This document shows positions 32,122-42,400 of a stretch of DNA of 64,000 nt, in pieces (the stretch's first letter is position 1; the number at the start of each line of letters is the position of its first letter). The DNA comes from Marinibacterium anthonyi. GTDB lineage: Bacteria > Pseudomonadota > Alphaproteobacteria > Rhodobacterales > Rhodobacteraceae. The notes beneath the pieces were generated by a model. The model was not told the origin of the DNA, did no database searches, and was given only the letters and a program-made list of their open reading frames with translations. The stretch is from NCBI GenBank assembly GCA_003217735.2, contig CP031585.1, positions 1,971,501 to 2,035,500 on the forward strand. The letters are read 5' to 3'. The translations under genes and the position numbers were made by a program.

Positions 32122-34301
32122 CCGTCAGCAAGCCTCATGACGACGCGATCGCCTGGATGTCGGGCGATTACAGCGCCGGCGACCTGCAGTTCCGCAAGGC
32201 CATCATCCGCGAACGGATGAGCGCGCTGACCGAGATGACGGTGTCTTTCCAGTCCAAGACCAAGGACCTGGACCTGACGCAGTTCGTGGGCAAGAAGATG
32301 CTTGTCCACCTGTCGACCAAGGACAAGAACGTCCGCGATTTCGGTGGCATCTGCGTGTCGGTCGAAAACCTGGGGCTGCGCGCGGGGGTGCGCCAGTACG
32401 TGGCCGAGGTGCGGCCGTGGTTCTATTTCCTGACCCGGACGACCGATTGCCGGGTGTTCCAGAGCCTGTCCACCCAGAAGATCGTCGAACGCATCTTCGG
32501 CGAATACGGCTTCACCGATTATGCCTTCAAGCTGTCGGACAAGTACGACGACCGGCAATATTGCGTGCAGTACCGGGAAAGCGATTACGCCTTCATCTGC
32601 CGGCTGCTGGAACAAGAGGGGATCTATTTCTTCTTCGACACCAAGTCCGATAGCGAAACGCCCGATCAGCTTACCTTCTGCGACAGCAAAAGTTCGCACA
32701 AGCCGGTGCCCGAGATCCCGGAGGTCGAATTCAAGGCGCGCACCAACGCCGACAACCAGCGCGAGGATCACATCACCGAATGGGCGGCGTCGCGCAATTT
32801 CACATCCGGCAAGGTGACGATCGACGATTACGAATTCTTCGCGCCCAAGGCCGCCAAGGCCACGACGGAGGCCGCGCAAAAGCGGGATTTCCCGCGCAAC
32901 GACATGGAACTCTATGACGTCCCCGGCCGGTTCCGGGGCGAAGGCAACACGCCCAAGGACAAGCCCGTCACCACCGAAGGCGACCGCGCGCAGCGCCGCG
33001 CGCGCGTCCGGCTTGAGGCCGAGACGGTGCGCCACAAGACATGGCGCGGATCGTCGGGCGTTCGCACCATGGGAGTGGGCCACAGCTTCAAGCTGACGGA
33101 TCATCCCGACAAGGAGGCCAAGAAGGAATACCTGGTGGTCCAGGCGGTGCATTACGTGCAGACCGACATGGACGTGGCCGACGACCCCACCGATTACGAC
33201 ATCAAGGAAAAGAACCTTGATATCCCGGAAGGGCTGAAGGGGTTCGCCTATGGCGCCACGGTCGAGGCGATCGATATCGCCGATCCCTACCGCGCGCCGC
33301 TGCGCACGCCCTGGCCGGTGATGACCGGCCTGCAGACCGCCGTGGTGGTCGGCCCCAGGGGCGAAGAGATCTATACCGACGATTACGGGCGCATCCGCGT
33401 GCAGTTCCACTGGGACCGCGAAGGCAAGATGGACGAGACATCGTCGTGCTGGGTGCGGGTGGCGACGCCCTGGGCCGGCAAGACCTGGGGCTTTGCCGCC
33501 GTGCCGCGCATCGGACAAGAAGTCGTGATCCAGTTCGAGGAAGGCGATCCCAGCCGACCGATGTGCATCGGGATGCTGTATAACGAGGACAACCCGACCT
33601 TCTATTCCAAGAAGGAGACATCGACCCAGGTGGGCATACGGTCCGACAGCACCAAGGGCGTGAACGACGCCCAGGCCTTCAACGAGATGATGTTCGACGA
33701 CAAGGCCGGGGCCGAGATGGTCCGGATGCAGGCGCAGAAGGACCACCAGTTCCTGACCAAGAACATCTCGCGCATCGGGGTCGGGCTGAAGGATGCCGAG
33801 ACGCTGAAGGGGTACGGCTTCAAGAACGCGACGGACGGATCGCTCTTGCAGGTGGTCAAGGCCAACATGGAACACGAGGTCCAGCAGGGCGATCATTTCT
33901 ATTACATCACCAAGGGCAGCCAGGAGAAGGTGATTCACAAGGATTTCAAGACCAAGGTCGAAACCGGTGATACAACGTTGGACGTGGTCAAGGGCAAGCT
34001 GCTGGAGACGATCAAGGACAACCACGAGACGACGGTGCAGTCGGGCAACCAGACCAACACGGTGAAGCAGGGCAACATCGCGGTCGAGGCGTCGATGGGC
34101 AAGATCGAGATCGAGGCGAAGCAGAAGATCGTGCTGAAGGTGGGGCAGTCGACGATCACGCTTGACCCGGCCGGGATCACGATCGAGGCGCCCATGATCG
34201 ACGTCAAGGCCAAGGGCATGGCGACCGTCGACAGCAAGATGACCACCGTGAAGGGTGCGGCGATGCTGACCCTGAAGGGCGGCATCACGATGATAAACTA
34301 G
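32118..34301 (+). CDS. vgrG: T6SS spike protein VgrG (TssI)
   Basis: 727 residues. The gp27/gp44-like region (about 1-370) includes WFYFLTRTTDCRVFQ and the family string LLEQEGIYFFF; the gp5-like OB fold shows GRIRVQFHWDREGK, WVRVATPWAGK and GQEVVIQFEEGDPSRPMCIG; the C-terminus is a beta-helix ending in GGITMIN. There is no extension with an effector domain. The trimer caps the Hcp tube. No PAAR gene lies beside it, so the tip protein must be elsewhere. SD is GGAGGGG. Confidence 0.96.
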   Translation: MTVSKPHDDAIAWMSGDYSAGDLQFRKAIIRERMSALTEMTVSFQSKTKDLDLTQFVGKKMLVHLSTKDKNVRDFGGICVSVENLGLRAGVRQYVAEVRPWFYFLTRTTDCRVFQSLSTQKIVERIFGEYGFTDYAFKLSDKYDDRQYCVQYRESDYAFICRLLEQEGIYFFFDTKSDSETPDQLTFCDSKSSHKPVPEIPEVEFKARTNADNQREDHITEWAASRNFTSGKVTIDDYEFFAPKAAKATTEAAQKRDFPRNDMELYDVPGRFRGEGNTPKDKPVTTEGDRAQRRARVRLEAETVRHKTWRGSSGVRTMGVGHSFKLTDHPDKEAKKEYLVVQAVHYVQTDMDVADDPTDYDIKEKNLDIPEGLKGFAYGATVEAIDIADPYRAPLRTPWPVMTGLQTAVVVGPRGEEIYTDDYGRIRVQFHWDREGKMDETSSCWVRVATPWAGKTWGFAAVPRIGQEVVIQFEEGDPSRPMCIGMLYNEDNPTFYSKKETSTQVGIRSDSTKGVNDAQAFNEMMFDDKAGAEMVRMQAQKDHQFLTKNISRIGVGLKDAETLKGYGFKNATDGSLLQVVKANMEHEVQQGDHFYYITKGSQEKVIHKDFKTKVETGDTTLDVVKGKLLETIKDNHETTVQSGNQTNTVKQGNIAVEASMGKIEIEAKQKIVLKVGQSTITLDPAGITIEAPMIDVKAKGMATVDSKMTTVKGAAMLTLKGGITMIN

Positions 34302-34309
34302 GACACGTC

Positions 34310-34900
34310 ATGACGGACAGGTTCAAAGGGATGATAAAGGTGCCGCAGGAACCCGCGGCAAAGCTGCTTGCACGGGCCAGCGCCCGGCTGAGCGCCGCAA
34401 TCGACGCGCCGGCCTCGGCCTCGGTCGACGAAGTGCTGAGCGAACTGGCCGAGAAGGGCGAATTGTTCGACATGCTGCACCTGCTGGCGGTGGCGTTGCC
34501 GGCCCGGGAACGGGTGTGGTGGGCCTGCCTGGCGGCGCGCGATTACGTCGGCCCGAAATCCGAGAAGGATCCGCGCCCGCTGACGGCGGCCGAGGCCTGG
34601 GTGTTCGAACCCTGCGACGACAACCGCACGTTGGCCAGCGACGCGATCGACGCGGCCTACGTGGATGACAACACGGTGCATTGCGCGATGGCCGCGCTGT
34701 ATTGCGACGGCACGCTTGGGCCCGGCGATCTGGCCAAGTTTCCGGCCCCCGCCGGGATGGCGGAAGCGGCGGCTTTCGGAATGAATATGGTAGCGTTGGG
34801 GGAAATGTCTGATAGGTTTGAGGAACATGGCATTCTTCTGGTCGATCGGGCCGTTGACATCGCACGCGGCGGCAACGGACGCGTGGGAGAACCGGTTTGA
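34310..34900 (+). CDS. unknown protein linked to vgrG (DUF6931-like)
   Basis: 196 residues, soluble, no signal peptide. A central segment ERVWWACLAARDYVGPK with the following LTAAEAWVFEPCDDNR resembles a family found near vgrG genes (DUF6931; from memory, moderate certainty). It lies eight bases after the vgrG stop. Position suggests an adaptor or chaperone for cargo on VgrG, but no adaptor family (DUF4123, DUF2169, DUF1795) is recognised. The 106-bp spacer to the FHA gene holds nothing clear. Confidence 0.65.
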   Translation: MTDRFKGMIKVPQEPAAKLLARASARLSAAIDAPASASVDEVLSELAEKGELFDMLHLLAVALPARERVWWACLAARDYVGPKSEKDPRPLTAAEAWVFEPCDDNRTLASDAIDAAYVDDNTVHCAMAALYCDGTLGPGDLAKFPAPAGMAEAAAFGMNMVALGEMSDRFEEHGILLVDRAVDIARGGNGRVGEPV

Positions 34901-35006
34901 GACGGCGGCTTGAACCTTGTGGGAGCACGCAAGTCACACATGATCACGCTGGAGTCCGAAAACAGACAGCCGGCCCGCGCACGCCTGGGCAAGATCTGAG
35001 GATTCC

Positions 35007-36629
35007 ATGTCCGTGACCGTGTCCTTCCAGCCGACAGGCCCCGTGCCCGGCAATTCCGGCCCCGTCACCATGCGGGGCCCCAGCCTGACCATCGGTCGCG
35101 GCCCCGCCAACGACCTGGTGCTGCCCGATCCCGACCGGATGCTGTCCAAAAGCCACTGCGTGATCGAAGACCAGGGCGGCAATGTCGTGGTGATCGACCT
35201 GTCCACCAACGGCACCTTCCTGAATTATTCCAAGGTCGCCCTGGGCCCGGTGCCGACGCCGCTCAGCAATGGCGACGTGCTGACGCTGGGGCTGTTCGAG
35301 CTGGTGGTCAACATCACGTCCGAGATGCCTTCGGCCCTGGACCTGGCGCCCGACCCGATCGGCGATCTGCCGATCACGCCGGGCCATACGCCGCTGGGCC
35401 ATGACCCGCTGGCCGACCTGCTGGATGGGCCCGGCTCGGGCGGCGACGTGCTGGACGAATTGCTGGGCGGACAATCGGTGCCGACGGGGCCGTCGCAGAT
35501 CACGCCGGTCGATCCCATCGACGAACTGCTGCCCCCCGGGGGCGAGGACGACGACGATCCGTTCTTCTTGAAACCCCTGGACGGGCGGGAAGGCGAGGGA
35601 GCGAGCTTTTCGGCGCACAACGCTTCGCATCGCGATGTTTTCGAACCGCCGCGCCCCAGCCGGTCGATCATCCCCGACGACTGGGACGACCTGCTGGAAC
35701 CCGGCCCCGGCGAGGCCGGGCCGCCCGCCGCAAAACCGGCGCCGATGCCCGATAGGGTGCCCGATCCGATGCCCGATCCGCTCGCGCCGGACCCCCTGGC
35801 CGATTTCGCGGCGCCCGATCCCGATCCGATCCGTCCGCCCACCGCGGCCAGGGTGGCGCCGCCGTCGATCCCCGAAGCGCCTCCGGGGCCGGACCCGCAG
35901 GCAGCCCCGCCCGAACCTCCACAGGCGGATGGCGCCGCCGATCCGACACCGCCAAAACCCGATTTCGCCGCCGATTTTACCCCCGGCGCACCGCCGACAC
36001 CCCCGATACCCCCGTCCGCCGCGCCGGTGTCCACGGACGCCGCGCGCGCCTTTCTGACGGCGCTTGGAGCGGACGACATCGACATCCCCGACGCGGACCT
36101 GCCCCAGACGATGGAGCGGGCCGGCGCGATCATGCGCGAACTGGTCACCGGCATCCGCGAGATCCTGATGACCCGCAGTTCGATCAAGTCGGAGTTCCGC
36201 ATCGAACAGACGATGATCGCCGCCGGGGGCAACAACCCGCTGAAGTTCTCGGTCAGCCCCGAACAGGCGCTGGAAGCGCTGCTGCGCCCGCGCAGGCGGG
36301 GCTACATGGCACCCGAGGCCGCCGCGCGCGAGGCGCTGGACGACATCGCCGCACACGAGGTGGCGATGGTGGCCGGCATGGAAACGGCCATCAAGTCCGT
36401 GCTGGCCAAGCTCAGCCCCGAGGTGCTGTCCGACAAGATCGAGACATCGGGCCGCCTGGGCAGTTTCCTGCGGGGCGGGCGCAAGGCGCAGTACTGGGAT
36501 GTTTACGAAAAGATGTTCGCCGAGATCTCGGACCAGGCGGAAAACGAGTTTCATCATTTCTTCAGCCGTGAATTTGCAAGGGCCTACCAGGAACAATTGA
36601 ACCGGCTGAAGGCCCGGAACGACCAATAA
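35007..36629 (+). CDS. tagH: T6SS FHA-domain protein (TagH/Fha)
   Basis: 540 residues. The FHA domain (about 25-100) has all phospho-threonine-binding landmarks: GRGPANDLVLP with Arg31, SKSH (47-50) and STNGTFLN with Asn68. A long acidic, Pro-rich linker (about 105-340) carries DPLADLL, DVLDELL, DPIDELL and DDWDDLL (133-230), similar to motifs of the fusion protein. The C-terminal 190 residues are the TagH domain (MRELVTGIREILMTRSSIKS, NEFHHFFSREFARAY). It should read phosphorylation by PpkA, probably on TssL. Confidence 0.93.
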   Translation: MSVTVSFQPTGPVPGNSGPVTMRGPSLTIGRGPANDLVLPDPDRMLSKSHCVIEDQGGNVVVIDLSTNGTFLNYSKVALGPVPTPLSNGDVLTLGLFELVVNITSEMPSALDLAPDPIGDLPITPGHTPLGHDPLADLLDGPGSGGDVLDELLGGQSVPTGPSQITPVDPIDELLPPGGEDDDDPFFLKPLDGREGEGASFSAHNASHRDVFEPPRPSRSIIPDDWDDLLEPGPGEAGPPAAKPAPMPDRVPDPMPDPLAPDPLADFAAPDPDPIRPPTAARVAPPSIPEAPPGPDPQAAPPEPPQADGAADPTPPKPDFAADFTPGAPPTPPIPPSAAPVSTDAARAFLTALGADDIDIPDADLPQTMERAGAIMRELVTGIREILMTRSSIKSEFRIEQTMIAAGGNNPLKFSVSPEQALEALLRPRRRGYMAPEAAAREALDDIAAHEVAMVAGMETAIKSVLAKLSPEVLSDKIETSGRLGSFLRGGRKAQYWDVYEKMFAEISDQAENEFHHFFSREFARAYQEQLNRLKARNDQ

Positions 36630-36669
36630 CAGGCCCCGTATTTCACGGGTCACGAAGGAGAAGACGTCC

Positions 36670-38010
36670 ATGTCCTGGGACAGCAAGGTGCTTTGGACCG
36701 AAGGCCTGTTTCTGCAGCCTCATCACTTCCAGCAGGCCGACCGCTATGCCGAGGCCCTGGTCACCGGCCTTGCGCGCCGGTTGACGCCTTATGCCTGGGG
36801 CGTGTCGACGCTGGAAATCGACTATGACGTGCTGAAGGTGGGCCAGTTCGCGCTGAAGACCGCGACGGGGCTGACGCAGGATGGCACTGTCTTCCGCATT
36901 CCCATGGCCGAACCCCATCCGCCCGCGCTGGAGGTGCCCGAGACGGTCAAGGATTGCATCGTCTACCTGACCGTGCCGCAGCGCCGCCAGGGCGCGTCCG
37001 AGGTCGACCTGACCGGCGCCGAAAGCTCTGCCAGCCGCCTGCGCCCGGCCGAGATCGAAGTCGTCGACACCATGAGCCAGGACCGCAAGCCGGTGACCCT
37101 GGGCGTGGGCCGGATGCGCCTGCAATTCGCGCTGGAGGTCGACGACCTGTCGGACCGGCTGGCGATCCCGGTGGCCAAGATCATCGAGGTCCGATCGGAC
37201 CGCGAGATCATCCTGGACCAGTCCTTCATTCCCGCCTGCCTGGATATCCGCGCCAGCCAGACCCTGGCGGGGTTCTTTCGCGAACTCGACGGTCTGCTGT
37301 CGCACCGCATGACCGCGCTGGCGGGGCGGCTGTCGGAAGGCGGCGCTGCGCGGGGCGTGGCCGAGGTGTCGGATTTCCTGCTGCTGACGATCATCAACCG
37401 GGTGGTGCCGCAGGTTCAGCACATGGGCCAGATCGAGAACGTGCATCCCGAACAGGCCTATCGGTTCCTGGCGGGACTGGCGGGCGAATTGTCGGTCTTC
37501 ATGACCGTGGAAAAGGTCGCGCCGGAACTGCCGCCTTATACCCATGACAACCTTTCCAACTGTTTCCTGCCGGTGATGCGGATCCTTCGGCAATATCTCA
37601 GTTCGGTTCTGGAACAGACGGCGATCCCGATCCCGCTGGAGCTGCGCAAGTACGGCATCTCGGTCGGCGTGATCGCCGACCGCAAGCTGATCGGCAACGC
37701 GGGGTTCGTTCTGGCCGTGGATGCGGATATTCCGACCGAGGACGTGCGCCGCCACTTTGCCGGCCAGGCCAAGATCGGGCCCGTGGAAGAGATCCGGCAG
37801 CTGGTGAATTCGGCGCTGCCGGGGATCACCCTGCGCCCCCTGCCGGTGGCGCCGCGCCAGATCCCGTACCATGCGGGCGTGGTGTATTTCGAAATGGACG
37901 GCGACAGCCCGTACTGGCGCAAGATGACGACCTCGGGCGGGATCGCGGTGCATGTGTCGGGGCAATTTCCCGGGCTCAAGATGGAGCTCTGGGCGATCCG
38001 CAATACGTGA
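36670..38010 (+). CDS. tssK: T6SS baseplate-membrane connector TssK
   Basis: 446 residues, normal TssK (ImpJ/VasE) length. The start VLWTEGLFLQPHHFQQADRY is the family signature, and FLLLTIINRVVPQ, YRFLAGLAGEL and YHAGVVYFEMDGDSPYW follow. TssK links the baseplate wedges to the TssJLM/TssLM complex. AAGGAG lies ten bases upstream. It is followed by tssL after ten bases. Confidence 0.97.
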   Translation: MSWDSKVLWTEGLFLQPHHFQQADRYAEALVTGLARRLTPYAWGVSTLEIDYDVLKVGQFALKTATGLTQDGTVFRIPMAEPHPPALEVPETVKDCIVYLTVPQRRQGASEVDLTGAESSASRLRPAEIEVVDTMSQDRKPVTLGVGRMRLQFALEVDDLSDRLAIPVAKIIEVRSDREIILDQSFIPACLDIRASQTLAGFFRELDGLLSHRMTALAGRLSEGGAARGVAEVSDFLLLTIINRVVPQVQHMGQIENVHPEQAYRFLAGLAGELSVFMTVEKVAPELPPYTHDNLSNCFLPVMRILRQYLSSVLEQTAIPIPLELRKYGISVGVIADRKLIGNAGFVLAVDADIPTEDVRRHFAGQAKIGPVEEIRQLVNSALPGITLRPLPVAPRQIPYHAGVVYFEMDGDSPYWRKMTTSGGIAVHVSGQFPGLKMELWAIRNT

Positions 38011-38020
38011 GGGATGACGG

Positions 38021-39430
38021 ATGGCGGACAAGGACCCCTTTGCAGAACCGGGTGACACCGACAAGACGGTGATCCGGCCCAATCCGGGCGGCCGCCGCCC
38101 GGTGCAGCAGCCGGCCGACCCGTTCGCGCCGCCGCCCCCCGCCGGTGCTCCGCCACCGCAGCCGCAGGGGGGCGAGGCTTATGGCGTGGCCCACGCCGCC
38201 CGCCCGCAGCCCCAGGGCGATGCGACCGCCGCGCAGGCGATGACGGGGATGAACCAGCTTGTGGCCTGTGCCTCGACGCTGTTTTCGCTGATCTCGCGCA
38301 TCCGCAACCGCGCCCAGCACATGGACCCCGACAAGCTGCGCCAGTCCGTGGTGGCCGAGGTGCGCGCGTTTGAAAACCGCGCGTTGCAGGCCGGGATCCA
38401 GGCGCAGACCGTGAAGGTCGCGCGCTATGCCATGTGCGCCACGATCGACGACGTGGTGCTGAACACGCCCTGGGGCGGGCAGTCGAACTGGGGCCTGCAA
38501 TCGATGGTCGGCACGTTCCATCGCGAAACCGTGGGGGGCGACCGGTTCTACGACCTGCTGGCCCGGCTGGAAAAGGATCCGTCCAACAACATCGACATGC
38601 TGGAATTCCTGTACATGTGCATGTCGCTGGGGTTCGAAGGGCGTCTGCGCATCGAACCGAACGGGTCGGAAAAGCACCTGCGCATCCGCGAAGGCCTGGC
38701 GCGGATCATCCGCGCGCAGCGGGGACAGATCGAACGGGATTTGTCGCCCAACTGGAAAGGGGTCGTGAAACCGTTTCGCGTGCTGTCGGCCTGGAAGGTG
38801 GTGTGGATCGCCGTGGGCGTCACCGCGTTGCTGATGCTGATGGAATTCGGCGGGCTGTCCTATGCGCTGTCGGTCCAGACCGAACGGATCATCGGCCAGC
38901 TGGGCATCATCGACAGCGGCCCGGTCGCCCGGCTGGAACGGCGCGCGCCGCCGCCGCCGCCCGCACCGCCCGCGCCCACGGTCGAGGAACGCATCGCCAA
39001 GGTCGAAGGCTTCCTGACCGAGGAGATCAAGGAGGGCATCGTCGAGGTGTTCCAGAAGGGAAATACGCTGATCATCCGCATCAAGGGCTCGGGCATGTTC
39101 GCGTCCGGGTCGGACCAGCTTCAGGATCGGTTCCGGGAACCGGTGAACCGTGTGGCGGCCGCGCTGAACGACGAACCGGGCCCGGTGATCGTGACCGGGC
39201 ATTCCGACAACGTGCCGATCCGGTCTTCGCGTTTTCCCGACAACCTGGCGCTGTCGCTGGCGCGGGCCAAATCGGTGATGGCGGGGATGAAGGGCAAGAT
39301 GGACGATCCCTCGCGCCTGACCGCCGAAGGGCGCGCCGACAAGGAACCCATCGCCGACAATGGAACCCGTGAAGGGCGCGCCGCCAACCGGCGGATCGAA
39401 GTCCTTCTGGTGCAGGAGACCGACGGATGA
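38021..39430 (+). CDS. tssL: T6SS membrane protein TssL with C-terminal OmpA domain
   Basis: 469 residues. The cytoplasmic IcmH/DotU domain (about 75-250) shows LSLISRIRNRAQH-like and MSLGFEGRLRI; a membrane segment (about 259-285) is followed by a Pro-rich stretch and an OmpA/peptidoglycan-binding domain (MFASGSDQL, VTGHSDNVPI, NRRIEVLLV). The N-terminus has DKTVIRPNPGGRR with Thr16, in the context of the PpkA target threonine near the start of Agrobacterium TssL. The OmpA domain could replace wall anchoring normally given by TagL/TssJ. Stop overlaps tssM by ATGA. Confidence 0.95.
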   Translation: MADKDPFAEPGDTDKTVIRPNPGGRRPVQQPADPFAPPPPAGAPPPQPQGGEAYGVAHAARPQPQGDATAAQAMTGMNQLVACASTLFSLISRIRNRAQHMDPDKLRQSVVAEVRAFENRALQAGIQAQTVKVARYAMCATIDDVVLNTPWGGQSNWGLQSMVGTFHRETVGGDRFYDLLARLEKDPSNNIDMLEFLYMCMSLGFEGRLRIEPNGSEKHLRIREGLARIIRAQRGQIERDLSPNWKGVVKPFRVLSAWKVVWIAVGVTALLMLMEFGGLSYALSVQTERIIGQLGIIDSGPVARLERRAPPPPPAPPAPTVEERIAKVEGFLTEEIKEGIVEVFQKGNTLIIRIKGSGMFASGSDQLQDRFREPVNRVAAALNDEPGPVIVTGHSDNVPIRSSRFPDNLALSLARAKSVMAGMKGKMDDPSRLTAEGRADKEPIADNGTREGRAANRRIEVLLVQETDG

Positions 39431-42400
39431 TCGTACGCACCTTCCTGCGGCTGTTCCGGTCGATCTATTTCGTGCTGTTCTTCGTGGCGGCCATTCTGTG
39501 CGGGGCGTTCTGGTATTTCGCGCCCCTGATCGGCAACGACGACTGGCGCCCCTTCGCCGCCGTGATCCCGCGTGTCGTGGTGATCGCGGTCATCGCGCTG
39601 CTGTTTGCCACGGCGATGCTGATCGTCTTCCTGTCGCGGCGCAAGCACGACGACGACATGGCCGAGCAGATCGTCGAGGCCGTCGATCCCGGCCAGGCGA
39701 TGATCTCGGCCGAGATGGACGAGCTGAAGGCCAAGTTCAAGACCGCCATGGCCGAGCTGCGCAAGTCCAAGGGCGGGCGGCGGACCCTGAACGAATTGCC
39801 GTGGTACGTGATGATCGGGCCGCCGGGCGCGGGCAAGACCACGGCGATCGTCAATTCCGGCCTGCAGTTTCCCCTGGCGGAAAAGCTGGGCAAGGCGGCC
39901 ATCGGCGGTGTGGGGGGCACGCGCAACTGCGACTGGTGGTTCACCAACGAGGCCGTGCTGATCGACACCGCCGGGCGCTACACGACGCAGGAAAGCGATG
40001 CCGAGGCCAACAACAAGGCGTGGCTGGGCTTTCTGGGCTTGCTGAAGAAATACCGCCCGCGCCAGCCGGTCAACGGGGCCATCGTGGCGATCAGCCTGTC
40101 CGATCTGTACCTGCAGGACGAGATGACGCAAAAGGCCCACGCCCAGGCCGTGCGCCGCCGGTTGCACGAGCTGCGCGAACAGCTGGGCGTGCGGTTTCCG
40201 GTCTACGTGCTGTTCACCAAGGCCGACCTGATCGCGGGCTTTGCCGAATATTACGACATCCTGGGCAAGGAGGAACGCGAGCAGGTCTGGGGCTTTACCC
40301 TGCCGGTCAATGTCTCGGCGGCGGAAGAGGGCGCGCTGGGGATGTTCGACCAGGAATTCGCCAAGCTGCTGGGCCAGCTGAACGCGCAATTGCTGGAACG
40401 CATGCAGGGCGAGACCGATCCGCAGCGCCGGGCGCTGATCGCCGGGTTCCCGTCACAGGTGGCGTCGATGCGCGGCGTGGCGCGCGCGTTCCTGACCGAG
40501 GTCTTCCAGGACAACCGGTACGAAACGCGCCAGATGATGCGCGGCGTCTATTTCACCTCGGGCACGCAGGAGGGCACGCCGATCGACCGGCTGATGCTGT
40601 CCATGGCCCAGACCTTCGGCATCGGCCGGCAGGCGATTGGGTCGGGGCAGGGGACGGGGCGGTCGTATTTCCTGACGCGGGTCTTCGACGGGGTGATGTT
40701 CCCCGAAGCCGGTCTGGTGTCGGCCGACGACAAGGTCGAACGCCGCTACCGCATTGCCCGGATCGCCGCCATCGCCGCCACGGTGCTGATCGCGCTGACC
40801 ACCGGCGCGCTGTGGGTGCGCAGCTACATGGGCAACGTCGCGCTGATCCAGACGGCGGGCGATCACGTGGCGGCCTATTCCGCCGCCGCCGCGACCCTGC
40901 CGGCCAGCCCCATCGGCGATACCGACCTGCCGCCCGTGGTCGAGGCGCTGAACCAGCTGCGCGACCTGCCCGGCAACCCCGCCGTCAACGAACCCGACCC
41001 GGATCCGGCGCTGACCTGGGGGCTTTATCGTGGCGAGGTCATCGGCACCCAGGCCGCCCAGACCTATCGCGCCGCGCTGAACCAGCGCTTCCTGCCGCGC
41101 CTGCTGCTGCGGCTGGAAGAACAGATGGCGGCCAACATGAACGACCCCGACCGCCTGTACGAGGCTTTGAAGATCTACCTGATGCTGGGCCTGCAGGGGC
41201 CGATGAACGCCGACCTGGTCACCCAGTGGATGACCGAGGACTGGGACCTGGCCTATCGCGGCCCCACGCGCGGCCAGCTGCGCGAAGACCTGGGCACCCA
41301 CCTTCAGGCGCTGCTGTCCCAACCCATGCAGGAAATCGCGCTGAACGGTCCGCTGGTCGAGCAGGTGCAATCGGTTCTGACGGAACTGCCGCTGGCGCAG
41401 CGGGTCTACAACGGCATCATCGCGTCCGAGAAGGCGACCAGCCTGCCCGAATGGCGCGTGACCGACATCGGCGGGCCGGCCGTGGCGCGGGCGATGGTGC
41501 GATCCTCGGGCAAGCCGCTGAACGAGGGCGTCGAGGGGATATTCACCTACAACGGCTTCTACCAGGTCTTCCTGCCCGAAGCCGTCAGCGTCGCCGAACG
41601 CGTCCAGAACGAGGCCTGGGTGCTGGGCGAACAGGGCAGCCTGCTGGAAAACGAAAGCGCGCTGCTGGCGCTCAGCCGCGACGTGCTGGACCTGTATTAC
41701 AACGACTACGTGTCGCGTTATGACAGCCTGCTGAGCGATCTGGACATCATCCCGATGGAAAGCCTCAGCCATGCGGTCGAGGTGACGAACGTGCTGTCGG
41801 GTCCGACCTCGCCCATCGTCAACATCCTGACGGAGATCTCGAAGGAAACCAGCCTGACCGAGGATCGCAACGCCATCGACACCTCGGCGGTGTCGGGCGG
41901 GCTGGACCGGATCGTGTCGATCGAAAGCCAGGCGAACCTTTCGGTACAGGGCCAGATCCTGCTGGGCGCGCTGCTGGATTCGGCCACCACGCCCACCGGC
42001 GAACCGGTGCCGCCGCCGGGCGCCTACGTGGAAAACCGGTTCGACTGGCTGCACCAGATGGTGGCGCGCCGCGACGGCAAGGCGTCGCAGCTGGACCAGC
42101 TGATGACGATCCTGACCGAGGTCTACCAGGAGCTGCAGAAGATGTCGTTTTCCGGCGTGACCTCGGGCACCCAGACGGGCGAGGCGATCCAGGCGTTCCA
42201 GCAGATGGCCGCCCGCATGGAAGGGCCGATTCCCCGCTGGGCGACGCAGATCGTCACCGGGTCGTCGGGGATCGCGGCGGATGGCACGCGGGCGTCGATC
42301 AACGCGCGCTGGCAGTCCAACGTGCTGCCGTTCTGCGAACAGGCGCTGGCGGATCGCTATCCGTTCAACCGGCGTGCGCGCGCCGACGTGGCGGTGCAGG

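Noticed and set aside
34938-34997. A 19-codon frame between the vgrG-linked gene and tagH.
   Set aside because: No SD and no overlap with neighbours, unlike the minigene at 32074.
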